Assembly (NCBI GenBank): GCA_014621425.1
Contig: JAANBB010000048.1
Span: 1 to 64,000 of the forward strand
Reading direction: 5' to 3'
Length of the DNA: 64,000 nt
Source of the DNA: Cylindrodendrum hubeiense
Taxonomy: Eukaryota > Ascomycota > Sordariomycetes > Hypocreales > Nectriaceae
The position numbers and the translations under genes were made by a program. Below the pieces are notes generated by a model. The model had not been told where the DNA came from. It was given only the letters and a program-made list of their open reading frames with translations, and ran no database searches. This document shows positions 1-11,416 of this stretch, one piece after another. Numbering within the stretch: the stretch's first letter is position 1; the number at the start of each line of letters is the position of its first letter.

Positions 1-145
1 GCTATTAGGATGTTTATAATAATTATTCTTAGAGATAAGATTATTTTGATTGTGATAGGTTAAATACTAAGGGATATAAAGAGGAAATGTAATAGAATTC
101 CTATATACTAACAATTATTTTTAAACCAATGAGAGTGGTGGAAAA

Positions 146-196
146 ATCATGCCCGCGTAAGATCATGCCCGCGTAGCAAAAAGTCATGCCCCTCTA
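146..196. repeat. short direct repeat upstream of the hydrolase 3' end
   Basis: The 14-mer ATCATGCCCGCGTA occurs at 146-159 and again at 162-175, with a partial third copy (TCATGCCC) near 184. The surrounding 1-245 is AT-rich, and I see no gene in it. It may be the edge of an old mobile element. Confidence 0.5.
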
Positions 197-245
197 GCAA
201 TTGCCTTATATATACTGCTATTTAATTCCAAGGTTGATTCACCCT

Positions 246-1317
246 TCACGAGTTTCCATTCGCGATCAGAAAGTCTAGAGCGCGCCGGATGGGTGGCCAC
301 TCCGCATCCTCTCTCGACAGTCCAGCATCGAATCCATGAGACTGGTTTGCAACCAAAGAAAGTTCAGTTGCAACTCCGTATTTTTTCAGCTCGTTACACG
401 CTCTCTCGCTGAATATGGCGGGAATCAGGACATCCGCATCACCGTGCACAAAGAAGGTGGGGGGAAACCCGGGCTTGAAGGCCAGTGCTGGGTCAACGCT
501 GTCGAAGTTGCCATCTTGTACGATGGCCTTCATGTGTGACCCGTTCTTCAAAGCGGTGAAGAGCCACGCGTTGCGAGGAACACCAAGGTCAGGCGCGGGC
601 ATTCCCCTGGCCTTGGTCTTGTTCGACGATGCGGCCATTCTCTCCAGTGATGTGACTGTTGTTGTCAAGATAGGTCCGTTGTGGATTTGATCGAGAAAGC
701 TCTGTTCGAACGATGGAATTCCTGCAAGGGCGGGTAGGGGAAGGTGCCAAAACTCATCACTGGTGTACTTCGTGCCGTAAAAGTCAAGGATTGCTCGCGG
801 TGGCTCAGGGAGACCTCCCTGATTAGTAAACGTTAGAATAATCTGTAAAGTGCTGTAAAAGAATTGTAGAGCAATTTCGTACCAAGTGCAGGGCCAATAG
901 ACTGCCAGCAGACTGGCCAAAGGCTACAATCTTTTTTGCGTCTATGTCGATACCAGCGTCGCGATTGAGCTTTGCGGGCAGATCCGACTTGCACCACGAG
1001 AATGCATCAACTGCATCCTGTATGGCATCGCGCAGGGCGACCTGTGGGCAAAGACGATAATCTGCTGACACAACGACGAAGTGTCCCTCGCAAAGGTACT
1101 CAATCTCGACATTAGGGATGAAGTATCTTGAACCCACTACAAAGCCACCTCCATGAAACGCCAGAGCTTGGTAACGTTAACAATGGTAAGAGCATAATGT
1201 GGCCTTCCGCTACCTACCGATTCCATACGGGATCCCAGTTTCTGTGGGTTTCCAGAAAGCCGTGGCGGCGACGCTAACACCGTCGGTCTCTTTGAAGATG
1301 TAGTCTTTCGTCAACAT
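246..1317 (-). CDS. alpha/beta hydrolase fold-3 (HSL-type esterase/lipase)
   Basis: Predicted cytosolic carboxylesterase-type hydrolase of about 318 aa. Three exons join in frame: 1218-1317, 883-1166 and 246-818, with introns of 51 and 64 nt and GT-AG borders. The start ATG at 1317 precedes a short N-terminus. The oxyanion-hole motif HGGGF comes early, GQSAG (GxSxG nucleophile elbow) lies in the middle, HGDAD supplies the likely catalytic Asp, and SHGFD the likely catalytic His. These features and the length match the hormone-sensitive-lipase branch. It is transcribed divergently from the oxygenase gene at 1767 and shares a 449-bp promoter with three CGG-N3-CCG palindromes, which suggests co-regulation. 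The substrate is unknown; an ester of the oxygenase substrate or product is an inference. Confidence 0.88.
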
Positions 1318-1766
1318 GGTGATATTGCAGGCGAGGGCAGGAGTAGATTTCTTGCGACACGTTTTCTCAAGCTGCAAAGGAACAAATATGAAGAGATCTA
1401 AAACTCAAGACCAATTTCATTTTTAATAAAACAACGTGCGAGTCTCTTGATGACCAAGCTGGAAACGCGGTGACCGACAATCCAAAGCGGTCTCCGCGCT
1501 TGCTTTCCCCGCACTCCAGAGTGGTAACGGAGTCGGACATGGGGCGTACCAGGCAAGATCCATGTCATTCCACGTCTCATTGACAGGAAGAGGCAACGGG
1601 GCGGTCACCGTGCCAGTCCCGTCAATATTGAACGTTATTTGCAGCAATTTACTTAAAGCGAAGTTGTTTTACGTCAGGATTAGCCTATCCAAGACAATAC
1701 TAGTCAAAACGTATCGATTTGGACGAACCTCACAATTACTCTCCAGACTCCGACAAAGACAACAAC
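1318..1766. promoter_or_regulatory. bidirectional promoter with three CGG-N3-CCG palindromes
   Basis: This intergenic stretch lies between the divergent hydrolase and oxygenase genes. CGG-N3-CCG palindromes, the inverted-triplet form read by Zn2Cys6 dimers, occur at 1468-1476 (CGGTGACCG), 1488-1496 (CGGTCTCCG) and 1602-1610 (CGGTCACCG). The same architecture appears three times in front of the alcohol dehydrogenase at 4708. Binding is an inference from the pattern. Confidence 0.5.
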
Positions 1767-3543
1767 ATGGCCGATATCAGCAAATGTGCCAAAGCCCTAA
1801 AGGCCCAGCCCGAGGTGAACTTTCCGGACACACCATTCTTTCAGGACGCGGAGGCCCCTTGCCGCTTTGAGGCTGAAGTCTACAACTGTGTTGTGCGTGG
1901 AGATATTCCAAAGGAAATCGATGGAACTTACTATCGCTGCATGCCTGACTGGTCGTGGGCACCTCTGTATGACGACGATGTCTTCATCAACGGCGATGGC
2001 GCCATAGATGCGATTCGAATCAAGGGTGGTCATGCCGACTTCAAGCAGAAATATGTCAGGACTGCCAAGTTCGTCATTGAGAGGGCAGCGAGACAGTCTG
2101 TTTTTGGCAAATATCGCAACTCCTTCACCGACGACGCCCGCGTCCAACATGAGGTACATTCAACAGCGAACACGCACATCATCTACTTTGAAAACCAGCT
2201 GCTGGCGCTGAAGGAAGACTCAAAGCCTTATGCGATGGACCCAGACTCTCTTGAGACAAAAGGTAAGTGCACTCAATTGGCTTATTGAGCAACTCTCGTT
2301 CCGTGAAACTAATTCAATAGGACTCTACGACTTCGGCGGCCAATACTCTGCTCCTACTTTCACTGCGCATCCAAAGATTGATCCTGACAACGGTGAATTG
2401 ATCACAATGGGCTATGAGGCCAAGGGCGATGCCACGAATGATGTCGCGTACTACTTGTTTGACAAAGACGGCAAGAAGCTTGAAGAATGTTGGATCAATA
2501 CCCCATATGTGGGAATGATGCACGACATGGCAGCGACAGAGAACTGGGTTGTTTTTGTGCTCATCCCCCTCGAGACCCAGCCTGTTGAGCTCCTCAAGAA
2601 AGGATCAAAGCACTTTGCTTGGTCTGAAGACAAGCCTCTCACATTTGGCATCCTTCCACGACGCAATCCAAAGCCAGAAGATGTCCGTTGGTTTCACTAC
2701 GACAACGCTTTCTACGGGCATACTGGAAATGCGTTTGAGGGCGAGGATGGATGCGTTTATCTTGATGCCCCTCTCACCTACCACAACAAGGTAAGTCTTC
2801 GGCTCAAGCTAGGAGTAAAACCCTGAAATTTCCTAAACTGATCTTGCTAGTTCTGGTTCTTTGGTCCAAAGGGCGAGGATCCATTTACCCATCCAAGCGC
2901 CAAGCCGAAGAATGACGGACGTCCGGAGAGCCATTACGTGCGCTGGAAGTTCGATCCTAACGCGACTGACTTTCGCGTTGAGCCAACCGAACTGGTCAAT
3001 CTGGATGGTGAGATGCCTAAGCTCGACGAGAGATTCATTACCAAGAAGTACAACAAGCTCTACTTGTGCGTTCACGATCCGAAGGCGAAGTATAGCCCTG
3101 TTGGTGGAACCTACAACACACTAGCCAGTGCGGATGTCAACACCGGAAAATATAAATATTGGTCCGCTGGTGAACACACCGCACTCCACGAGGTGGCTTT
3201 CATTCCGAAAGCTCCAAATGGTAGGTTCAGAGAAAGTTGCAGATGAATCGGACGATTGATGCTAACCAACCTTGCAGCACCTGAAGGCGACGGCTATTTA
3301 ATCACCATCGCCAACAGGCGTGATGTGAAACTGTCGTGTATTCTCATTCTCGATGCGAACAAGGTCGAATCTGGCCCTGTAGCTATTATCGAGCTCCCTT
3401 TCCGCCTGCGCAACGGTATCCATGGAAGCTGGGTCCCACGATCTGACCTGCTATTTGATAAGGACTTGTGCGACATGTCTGGTGTGACTGAGCGAATCCG
3501 AAAGGAGTATGCTGGGACAACTGTCAAGCCCGCTTTGCTTTAA
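1767..3543 (+). CDS. carotenoid/stilbene-cleaving oxygenase (RPE65/CCD family)
   Basis: Non-haem iron oxygenase of 533 aa that cleaves a C=C bond of a polyene or stilbene to two carbonyl products. Four exons (1767-2262, 2321-2790, 2851-3220, 3278-3543) join in frame with canonical borders. The family's four iron-binding histidines are visible in context: TAHPK (about 182), MMHDMA (about 233), HTGNAFE (about 299) and GIHGSW (about 494). The FGKYRN segment resembles lignostilbene-dioxygenase and resveratrol-cleaving CAO-1-type enzymes more than plant NCEDs; that subtype is recalled, not computed. ATG 1767 is the first in-frame ATG. No signal peptide is seen, so it is probably cytosolic. Neighbours are a divergent esterase and a downstream alcohol dehydrogenase, fitting a catabolic unit for a phenylpropanoid-derived or apocarotenoid compound. 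Confidence 0.92.
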
Positions 3544-4707
3544 GTTGAAACAGGAATAGCAACACTCGTTTGTAAACACTCCCCACTCCTCTATTTACTT
3601 CAGGGATCCCATAGCAGCTATTGGTTAAGATACAAATTGATTGTCGATGAAGCTCAGCGTCCCACAAAAATATAACCCTTGATTGATTGATGAAAGTAAT
3701 TGCGGTGATAGTTGATCAATGGTTAGGCAAAGATTTCGTTTTACTCCCGGTAAAGATATAAGTGAATGCACGCTCTATAAATTTGCAGCACAACATTTGC
3801 TCGTATACTGTATGGGCAAGGTTGAGTGGTCACGATGGGATGCTCGTCGCCTTCCATTCCTCAACCACCTACCCTATCGATTATACCAAACTTTAGATCA
3901 ATCCCCGAGGCTGAGACATAGCCTATGAGTTACCAGTATATCATTGAACAAAACTGTTTTGATGCGACTTCGGGCTGTTCGGGCAATACCCTCCATGTGA
4001 AGTTGTTGTTGGTACTCAATGAAAGCAATGGGTCGTTATCAAATTTGACCTTTATCGTCATGATCACATCGAATGAGGAGCTACATTGAGCGAAATGTCG
4101 AGACAGACATCGCCCGAGACTAACTGGTTACCGTTGATAGACGACTCGATGCACAAAATGTAACAGAAAACAATACTTAGGCACAATCTATACTACAACG
4201 TCCAGCATCCCCACCTACACGGGCGGGCTCCATCGCGCGACGACGAGCGCTGTAAATTAAAGCATCTGATAGACTGGGAATGCCGGATTGCGACCCGCCA
4301 CTGCACCGATTGGGCCGGATTGAGATGCAGATCTCGCTATCGCCACCCTTGACGCGTGTGCCATCAATATCATGATGCATTGTTGGCGTTATGGCCAGTT
4401 CTGTCGAGAATTTAAGCGGATGCCGAGTTTCACTGAGTTTTAGTGGGTGTGCCCCAAAGCGGAGACCGGATTATGCAGTGTCTTAGTAGGCGCCTGGACG
4501 GATGCCGAATTCACGGAGACCGAGGGACGCCACTCGCAAATTTGCCTCCAGGATAATGTGAGCCATGAGTTGGAGACCACGGATGCCGCATTACTGTTAG
4601 ATGGCATGCAGTTAAAATGGTTCTACCATAGTGAGGTCCATTATAAATAGTAGTTGACTAGAGTTAAAACACCAATTCATTCCGATATCAAACATCGAGG
4701 TTCCAAC
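3544..4707. promoter_or_regulatory. ADH promoter region with three CGGATGCCG sites
   Basis: No convincing gene lies in this 1.16-kb stretch. CGGATGCCG, a CGG-N3-CCG palindrome, occurs at 4417-4425, 4499-4507 and 4580-4588, spaced 82 and 81 bp apart. GGAGACC also recurs three times between 4461 and 4578. The sites lie 120-290 bp before the ATG of the alcohol dehydrogenase. Regular spacing of identical palindromes points to a zinc-cluster regulator, probably shared with the hydrolase/oxygenase promoter. Confidence 0.5.
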
Positions 4708-5841
4708 ATGAGCATCCCCACTACCTGCCGAGCGGCAGTAGTTGAAAACGAAGGCCCTAACTTTTCCATTAAAATTGACGATGTCAAGGTTCCTGAGCCT
4801 GGTGAGTCGTAACTGGATCACATATGAATGCTGCAACATCGCAAAGAGCTAATGTTGCTTGAAGGTCCGGGAGAGCTTCTTATCCGCCTGAAGACGAGCG
4901 GGCTGTGCTACTCGGACCTGCACTACATGCTGAACGACACTCCTGCACCGCGCATGAGCGCATTTGGCGTAACAACTGCAGGGCACGAAGGGTGCGGTAT
5001 TGTTGTGAAAGTCGGCTCTCAAGTTCCAAACTTCAAAATCGGGGATCGGGCCGGTGTCAAACCCATCTGGAGCACATGTGGTATTTGCGTGCTATGCCTG
5101 GGGGACAAGGAGATGCATTGCTCAAAGAAGCGCAATACTGGCCTGGCAGTCACTGGGACCTTCCAGCATTACATCCTTGCCGATGCGAGCCACGCGATCG
5201 CGATCCCGGAGGGCGTACCCGACGACCTGGCTGCTACACTCATGTGTAGCGGTGCGACCGCGTATCGCTCTGTGATGTCGGCCGGCCTCAAGCCTGGATC
5301 AGATGTTGTTGTACTGGGAGGTGGCGGCGGAGTCGGTGTGCAAGTCGTCCAGATTACAAAGCTGTTGGGGTTTCGGCCAATAGTGGTGGACGTTGGAGAC
5401 GCGAAGCGTGAATTGTCGCTGAGTATGGGAGCTGATGCCTTTGTTGACATTCAGCAGTCGGACGATGCCGTGGCCGAGGTATTGCGACTAACTAATGGCG
5501 GGGCTCATGGTGTTTTCGTTACAGCACCGCCTGCGTACAAAACCGCGCTTGACTATGTTGGCAACCGGGTCGGGGCTGTTGTTATGTGTATAGGACTGCC
5601 AGGTGCTGGCTCTGGGCAAAGCATCTCAGCGAATCCGAGTCTACTGATTTTAAAGCATTTGACGATAAAAGGGACATTGGTTGGAACAAGGGAGGACACA
5701 AACGCGGTATTAAAATTTGCGCAGCGTGGTCTGATCAAGAAGAACTGTAGGGTAGTTTCTTTGGATGAATTGCCTGAAATGATCCAGTCAATGAAGGAGG
5801 GAAAGACCACCTTTAAGACGGTAGTAGATTTTGATCTCTAA
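4708..5841 (+). CDS. zinc-dependent alcohol dehydrogenase (MDR family)
   Basis: NAD(P)-dependent medium-chain alcohol dehydrogenase of 356 aa, probably cytosolic. Two exons, 4708-4801 and 4865-5841, are joined by a 63-nt intron that splits the Gly codon after VPEP. Catalytic-zinc ligands are in GLCYSD and GHEGCG. The four-Cys structural-zinc lobe follows (CGICVLC and a nearby EMHC). The Rossmann motif GGGGGVGVQ binds the nucleotide. Length and order match yeast-type Adh. The gene follows the oxygenase on the same strand and carries three CGG-N3-CCG palindromes in its promoter, so reduction or oxidation of the aldehyde released by the oxygenase is a reasonable inference. A housekeeping ADH cannot be excluded. 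Confidence 0.92.
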
Positions 5842-6581
5842 TTTACGTTTCGAAGTCCAATCCACTTATACTTAGTCTTCATGCTTATACGATTTAATCC
5901 AGATATATAAAGTATTTTATACCATAATTGGGTTGATGCCTGATGCTCCAGAACCTCTGCTATCGCCGAAGCGATACGACAATACGACAATACGCGTATC
6001 ACATCAGCATTTCCGCCGAAGAAAACCTTACTTGCTTTTTAGCGTCGTTGCTCCAACTATTTTGACGACTCATTGGTTGGGCTAGGACTTAAGAGTGGAG
6101 TTGCGAGACCGAGACCGAGGATGTTATCAATGAGCCGTGCGTAAGGGCGTGAACACGGCATCAATGCGAGCACAGTAAGCCCCCAAACTCAGTCGCATTC
6201 GCCAGTAGCAACCTGCTGAAAGACTGTCTAGGTGGCTAGCCGGTATCCGGTTGCATCATAATTACCTAAGCTAGTACAATTGTTTCGCGTCTCCAGGTCC
6301 TTTGAAGCGTGGCCGCCGTTTCTCATCCGATGCTTTTATCCCCCGCACTCAATCAACCCATTTTTGCACACATACTGTAACTCATCCTTCTCCCAATTGT
6401 TAGATGGATGTATCCATACAATCATAGCTCTCTAACCCTGAAATATTTGCTTGGCATGCTAGCCTCCACTCTGCTACGACTGCCACCGCCCCGACTGCCA
6501 AGCCAAGCCGTCGTTTTTGCCCTTTTGCTGCGGTGATCATTTTGCTCCGCCACAAGCCATCGCCTCTTTCACTGCACAAAC
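5842..6581. other. intergenic, ADH 3' flank and glucosyltransferase promoter
   Basis: A 740-bp stretch. A short repeat of ATACGAC appears near 5975-5990. I see no gene, RNA or palindromic regulator site. Confidence 0.5.
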
Positions 6582-9500
6582 ATGTCCACGGATACGAAGT
6601 CACAAGACTTTGGTCATGGCCTCGCGTCATTGCAAGTAGTAGAGGTGCCGCCTTCTTACGAGGAGGCCCTTGAGGCAAGCTCGCTGCATGGGGACACAAG
6701 AGTGGCAGGTATGGACAGACGCGCCAAAAGTCTCGCCCTCCCTTACCATACAGCGGTACTGATATCAATTTAGATGATGGACGCGTCAATGTGGACCCCG
6801 ACTCCAGATTCTTCCGGACGCTGTCACGATTCGTCCCATCGACACCTACCATCGACCCCGAGCAAGCTGGCTCTTCTCAATCAACCCACCCTCCAGGCTA
6901 TACGGAAAAAGCACCGGAATCTCCGGCAATTGAACAGCGACACTGGAATATCCGGCTAAATATTGTAATTCAAATCGTCGGTAGCCGTGGCGATGTACAG
7001 CCCTTCATCGCACTGGGGAACGAACTGCAAAAATGGGGCCACAGAGTCCGATTGGCAACACACGACGTCTTCGAGCAGTTTGTAACTGACCATGGCCTGG
7101 AATTCTTCCCCATTGGCGGCGACCCATCCGAGCTCATGGCCTACATGGTTAAAAACCCCGGACTGATCCCGAACATGAAGTCTCTTCGCGTTAAAGAGAT
7201 CAAGAAGAAGCGGAAAATGGTGTCGGAGATGCTCCATGGCTGCTGGCGCTCGTGCATAGAACCCGACCCAAAGTCGAAAGAACCATTTGTTGCGGATGCT
7301 ATTATTGCAAATCCTCCAAGCTTTGCGCATATCCACTGCTCTCAAGCCCTTGGTATCCCTGTACACCTGATGTTCACGATGCCTTGGTCAAGCACCAAGT
7401 CATTTCCGCATCCACTGGCAAACTTGACCAAGTCGAAGACGAGTTCAGTAAGCGAAGGGACAACCAACTTCGTCTCATATTCCATGGTCGAATGGATGAC
7501 TTGGCAAGGGTAAGCGGCATTCTCTCCATATTCTGAAAACCCCTTGTGAAACGGCTAACAATTGGGGTAGACTCGGCGATATCGTCAACGACTGGAGGAA
7601 AACATTGGACTTGGAACCCGTGCCACTGTCAGAGGGTCCAGGTCTACTCGAAACCTTGAGGATTCCATTCACATACTGCTGGTCGCCGGCACTCATCCCA
7701 AAACCTGCGGATTGGGACAGCCACATAGGTAAACATAATTTGTCAATTTCGTTGACCAGAGACTGACTTGCCTAGATGTTTGCGGATTCTTCTTCCGCGA
7801 GCCTCCCTCGTACACCCCTCCTGCCGAGCTAGCTACCTTTTTGGACAATGGCCCTGCACCTATTTATATCGGATTTGGTAGTATTGTGATTGACGATCCA
7901 GAAAAGCTCACAGCCATTTTGCTGTCAGCCATCAAGTCGACCGGTGTACGTGCCATCATCTCAAGGGGCTGGAGCAAACTTGGAGAGGTCGAAAATTCGC
8001 ATGAGAATATCTACTACAGTGACGATTGCCCTCACGAGTGGTTATTCCAGCGTGTAGCAGCGGTTGTGCACCATGGAGGAGCCGGCACTACTGCGTGCGG
8101 TCTCAAGTGCGGACGGCCAACGACTATTGTCCCATTCTTCGGAGAGTTGGTCAACCCCTCCGAACCTCAAACGCGAAGCAGATGCTAACTCAATTGCAGC
8201 CAACAATTCTGGGGTGACATGGCGGCAGCTGCGAATGCGGGACCTAAGCCACTTCCCTACAAGTCCCTTGATGCCGACAATCTTGCCGAAGCTATTCGCT
8301 TTTGCCTCAGAGAGGACGTGGTCGCTTCTGCACAAGAAATTGCGGTGAGAATGAAAAATGAATCCGGAGTGAGAAAGGCCGCACAGTCTTTTCATGCAAA
8401 TTTGCCTCTCGTCGATCTGCCTTGCGACATACTCAAGGATCGTCCAGCCGTCTGGGATTATGAACGAAAGGGCAAAGTTGTCAAGCTGTCTGGTATTGCC
8501 GCCGAAGTTCTTGTCGATCATCTGAAAGTCGATCGGAAAAGTCTTAAACCGTGAGTAAAGTATCCGGTCCACACGGCCCCACGTTCTTGCCATAATATGC
8601 TTCTTTGGAAGGCTAACAATGGCTAATGCTGAATTTAGGCATGTATCGTTGGAAATTTCCATTAAGAATCAGCGATGGGATCCATTTACGGGAACAGCTT
8701 CTGCCGCAGTGGGCACCTATTACGGCATGTTTTCTTCGATCGCCGGTATTGTTTCGAGACCTATCGAAGTACATCGCTCAGCAGTTTCGGCCAGGAACAA
8801 AGCTGCCGAAGCTGACTCTGAGGCCGCATCGACCCATAGCTCATCTTCACAGGCCCTTGCCATTGAAGATTCATCGCAGCCTAGCGTGAGATCGCTTCGC
8901 AAAGCATCATCCGCAACTGATCTCTCGTCACAATCTGCAGATAGCAGGTCACTCGCTGGTTCCAAACACAAACACAAACACAAACACAGCACTTTCCATG
9001 ACTCAAAATTAGTATCATCCATGGCCCTCGCATCTGCTTCTGGAGTGGGAGACTTCTTCAAACATTACTCCAAAGGCGTCCTACTGGACATACCGCTGGC
9101 TTTCGCTGAAGGGTCACGAGCTATTCCAAAGCTTTACGGCGAACAGGTTCGGGACTATGGTCAGATAACGGACTGGAAGTCTGGCCTAAAAGTATCTGGA
9201 AAGAGCCTGTTAGGTGTTGGGGATGGCTTTGCTGACTTGGCAGTTAAGCCAATTCAAGGTGCCATGCATGATGGTGTGCGAGGAGGTGTTCTGGGATTCG
9301 CAAAAGGCTTTGTAGGATTCTCTACAAAAGTATCTTCAGGTACGCATCAAATCCGGCCGTTAACAGTAGATTGCTAACTTTAGGACCCCAGCCACATTCG
9401 GAATCGTTGCATATCCCAGTCTTGGCATTTATGAGAGTATTCGCACGGCGGTGAAAACCAAAACGCGGGCGTCAATCATGAATGCGAGACGCGAGGAGGC

Positions 9501-9594
9501 TTCTCGGCTATTGAACAACTCGAGGAACTCAGAAAACCATAAATTCGAGGAAGGCACCATAATTGAAGCTTTCAATGAGCAACTCGGTGCCTGA
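6582..9594 (+). CDS. GT28 sterol-glucosyltransferase-like protein with VPS13-like C-terminal region
   Basis: Predicted UDP-sugar:sterol/lipid glycosyltransferase of 881 aa. Seven exons join in frame: 6582-6708, 6774-7509, 7571-7728, 7776-8145, 8200-8550, 8639-9339 and 9392-9594. A PPSYEEA motif (PY-like) lies near the N-terminus. The GT28 acceptor domain opens with [11 protein letters not shown]. The donor domain holds the YIGFGS segment, [10 protein letters not shown] and a FFGDQQFWG segment that is created by splicing intron 4 (donor gttggt, unusual). Unlike Atg26/Ugt51 it lacks PH and GRAM domains. The C-terminal 250 residues contain a KHKHKHKH run and then a glycine-rich region ([23 protein letters not shown]) resembling the C-terminal region of VPS13/ATG2-type lipid-transfer proteins. 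A membrane-contact role is inferred. Confidence 0.9.
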
Positions 9595-9874
9595 ACTTGA
9601 AAATGCTTCCTGTCATCAGGCACGCTATGTCAACCATATTAATGATTGAGGTGTGATTGATGTCTCAAATCAGAGTTGAAAGGCAACTAGAAAGGTAATT
9701 GGGTACGAATAGCTTCATCTTTGATAGTAATGCAATCTCAGTATGGGAAATAAACTCGAATCAACCAGCTCTGAGATGAGTCTCAACATCAATAGATTTC
9801 TAGACCCAGTCAGATATCCTCTCCTGCGTGTGCTAGCCGTCCTCCAATTCTTTGCACAACAGTAACTCCATTGA

Positions 9875-11416
9875 TCACTCCGTCATCACCCGAGCGCGAC
9901 AGGTCAGCAACATTTCTCCGGGATTCGAGTTGAATCTCTCCACGACCTGAAGTTGGAAATCTGGCGATGCGAACTCGAAGTCGAAGTTCGCCACTAGCAT
10001 CGCAATGACTAGCAACTGCTCATAGTACGCAATGTTTCTTCCGATACACGCACGTGGACCAACGCTAAACGGCAGATGAGCTTTGGACATCTTCTCAGTG
10101 TCGCCGTCGATCCAACGCTGCGGGTCATATTCCTCTGGTCTCTCAAATGTGTCGGGGTCCCGGAGCAGAGTGTATGTTGGAACTGAGACAGTCACGTCCT
10201 CGTTAATGAAATGCCCCGCAATTGTTCTCCCCCCTTTGGGAACGACTCGTGGTAGGCCCATTGAGCTGGCTGGTCGCAGCCGCAGCGATTCTTCAATACA
10301 GGCTCTCAGGTATGGCAGTTGGCTAATAGAATTGTAAGAGGGGACGATGCCAGCTAACACCACAGATTCAAGCTCTTCACGGAGCTTCTGCAAGATGAGC
10401 GGGTGTTTGTAGAGTAAGAAAATCGTGTTTGTCAATGCGGCCGTTGTCGTGTCAGTGCCTGCATTCATCATAACAGAGCATTCTGCAAGGAGCTCTCCAT
10501 AAGGCAAATTAATAGGGGCCCCGTTGCTCTTGCTCATGAGCTTGGAGAATATGTCGTCTTGGTCTTGAGTAGCCTTCGATCGCTGGTTCGTGTTGTAGAG
10601 GATTATGTTGTCAAAGTCTGCTCCAGCCTTTTTATACGGATGCCAAGCAAAGACTTTTCGTGTAAACGGCAGCATGCCTGCCTCCATCCCCATCAAGGTG
10701 TTGATGTGTGTCGCGTCGTGTAGCGATTTGATGAAGGGTACTTTGTATATTTTGCCCGAGGTGTCTCTGCGTTGACGATATCATCGCCTCGATCCAAACA
10801 ATGCATTGAGTCGCTGTATAGCATTTTTGAGAAGACGTCGATCGTGAAATAGTTGAGATAGCGTCTCATGTTGATAGGGCGCTTCTCATCAATGTGTTTG
10901 TTTATCTGGCAGACCAGATTCGACAATGTTTCCCCAATCACGGGTTCGAGTTCGGTTAAAGACTTTTGAGCGAAGACATGAGCAAGCAACTTTCTCTTCC
11001 GCTGGTGCTCCTCTTTCACTCTTGAATCGGCCATATGGCGCCATTCCCCAGCGCCTCCGTCATACCAAGCATCCTTTAAAAAGTTGGCTCCATGTCCGTA
11101 TATGTCCTGGACAGCTTGCGGGTCGGAAATAGAGACATGATTTGGGGCGATGCGAACGTGTGATCCAAGTGTCTTGTGAGCGTTGTGCACAGCTGAATAA
11201 TGCTGGTATTTGGTGTTCTGTACCATACGCCAGAGTGATGAAACTGAGGCGAAGGTTGGGGAAGGAAATCTGCGGAGATTTCTTTTGTCTATGAGGTAGT
11301 ATGCAATGGGTGCAATTGCAACCACGTAGAGGAGTGTCGTGACTACAACAACTGTTTTCCAGGCTCGTTAGATGATGTTATTTGGAGTAGACACTGTACT
11401 TACACAGAGCGATCAT
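9875..11416 (-). pseudogene. cytochrome P450 monooxygenase with an apparent one-base deletion
   Basis: Microsomal P450 of about 500 aa. A tiny first exon (ATG 11416, MIAL) splices into a hydrophobic N-terminal anchor (VVVVTTLLYVVAIAP). Downstream are the I-helix AGTDTTT, the ExxR motif in EESLR, a PERF-type region and the haem loop FSVGPRACIG. The frame changes at about 10755-10763 with no room for an intron: the upstream frame ends in NAETP and the protein continues at SGKIYKVPFIKSL only after a one-base shift. The locus is therefore either a recent pseudogene or contains a sequencing/assembly error; all catalytic motifs are intact. It lies tail to tail with the glucosyltransferase, 280 bp apart. 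Some homologues are annotated benzoate 4-monooxygenase-like; the substrate here is unknown. Confidence 0.85.

Noticed and set aside
4447..4650. 67-codon open frame upstream of the ADH gene
   Set aside because: It overlaps the three palindromic sites, has no family features, and is better explained as promoter DNA.
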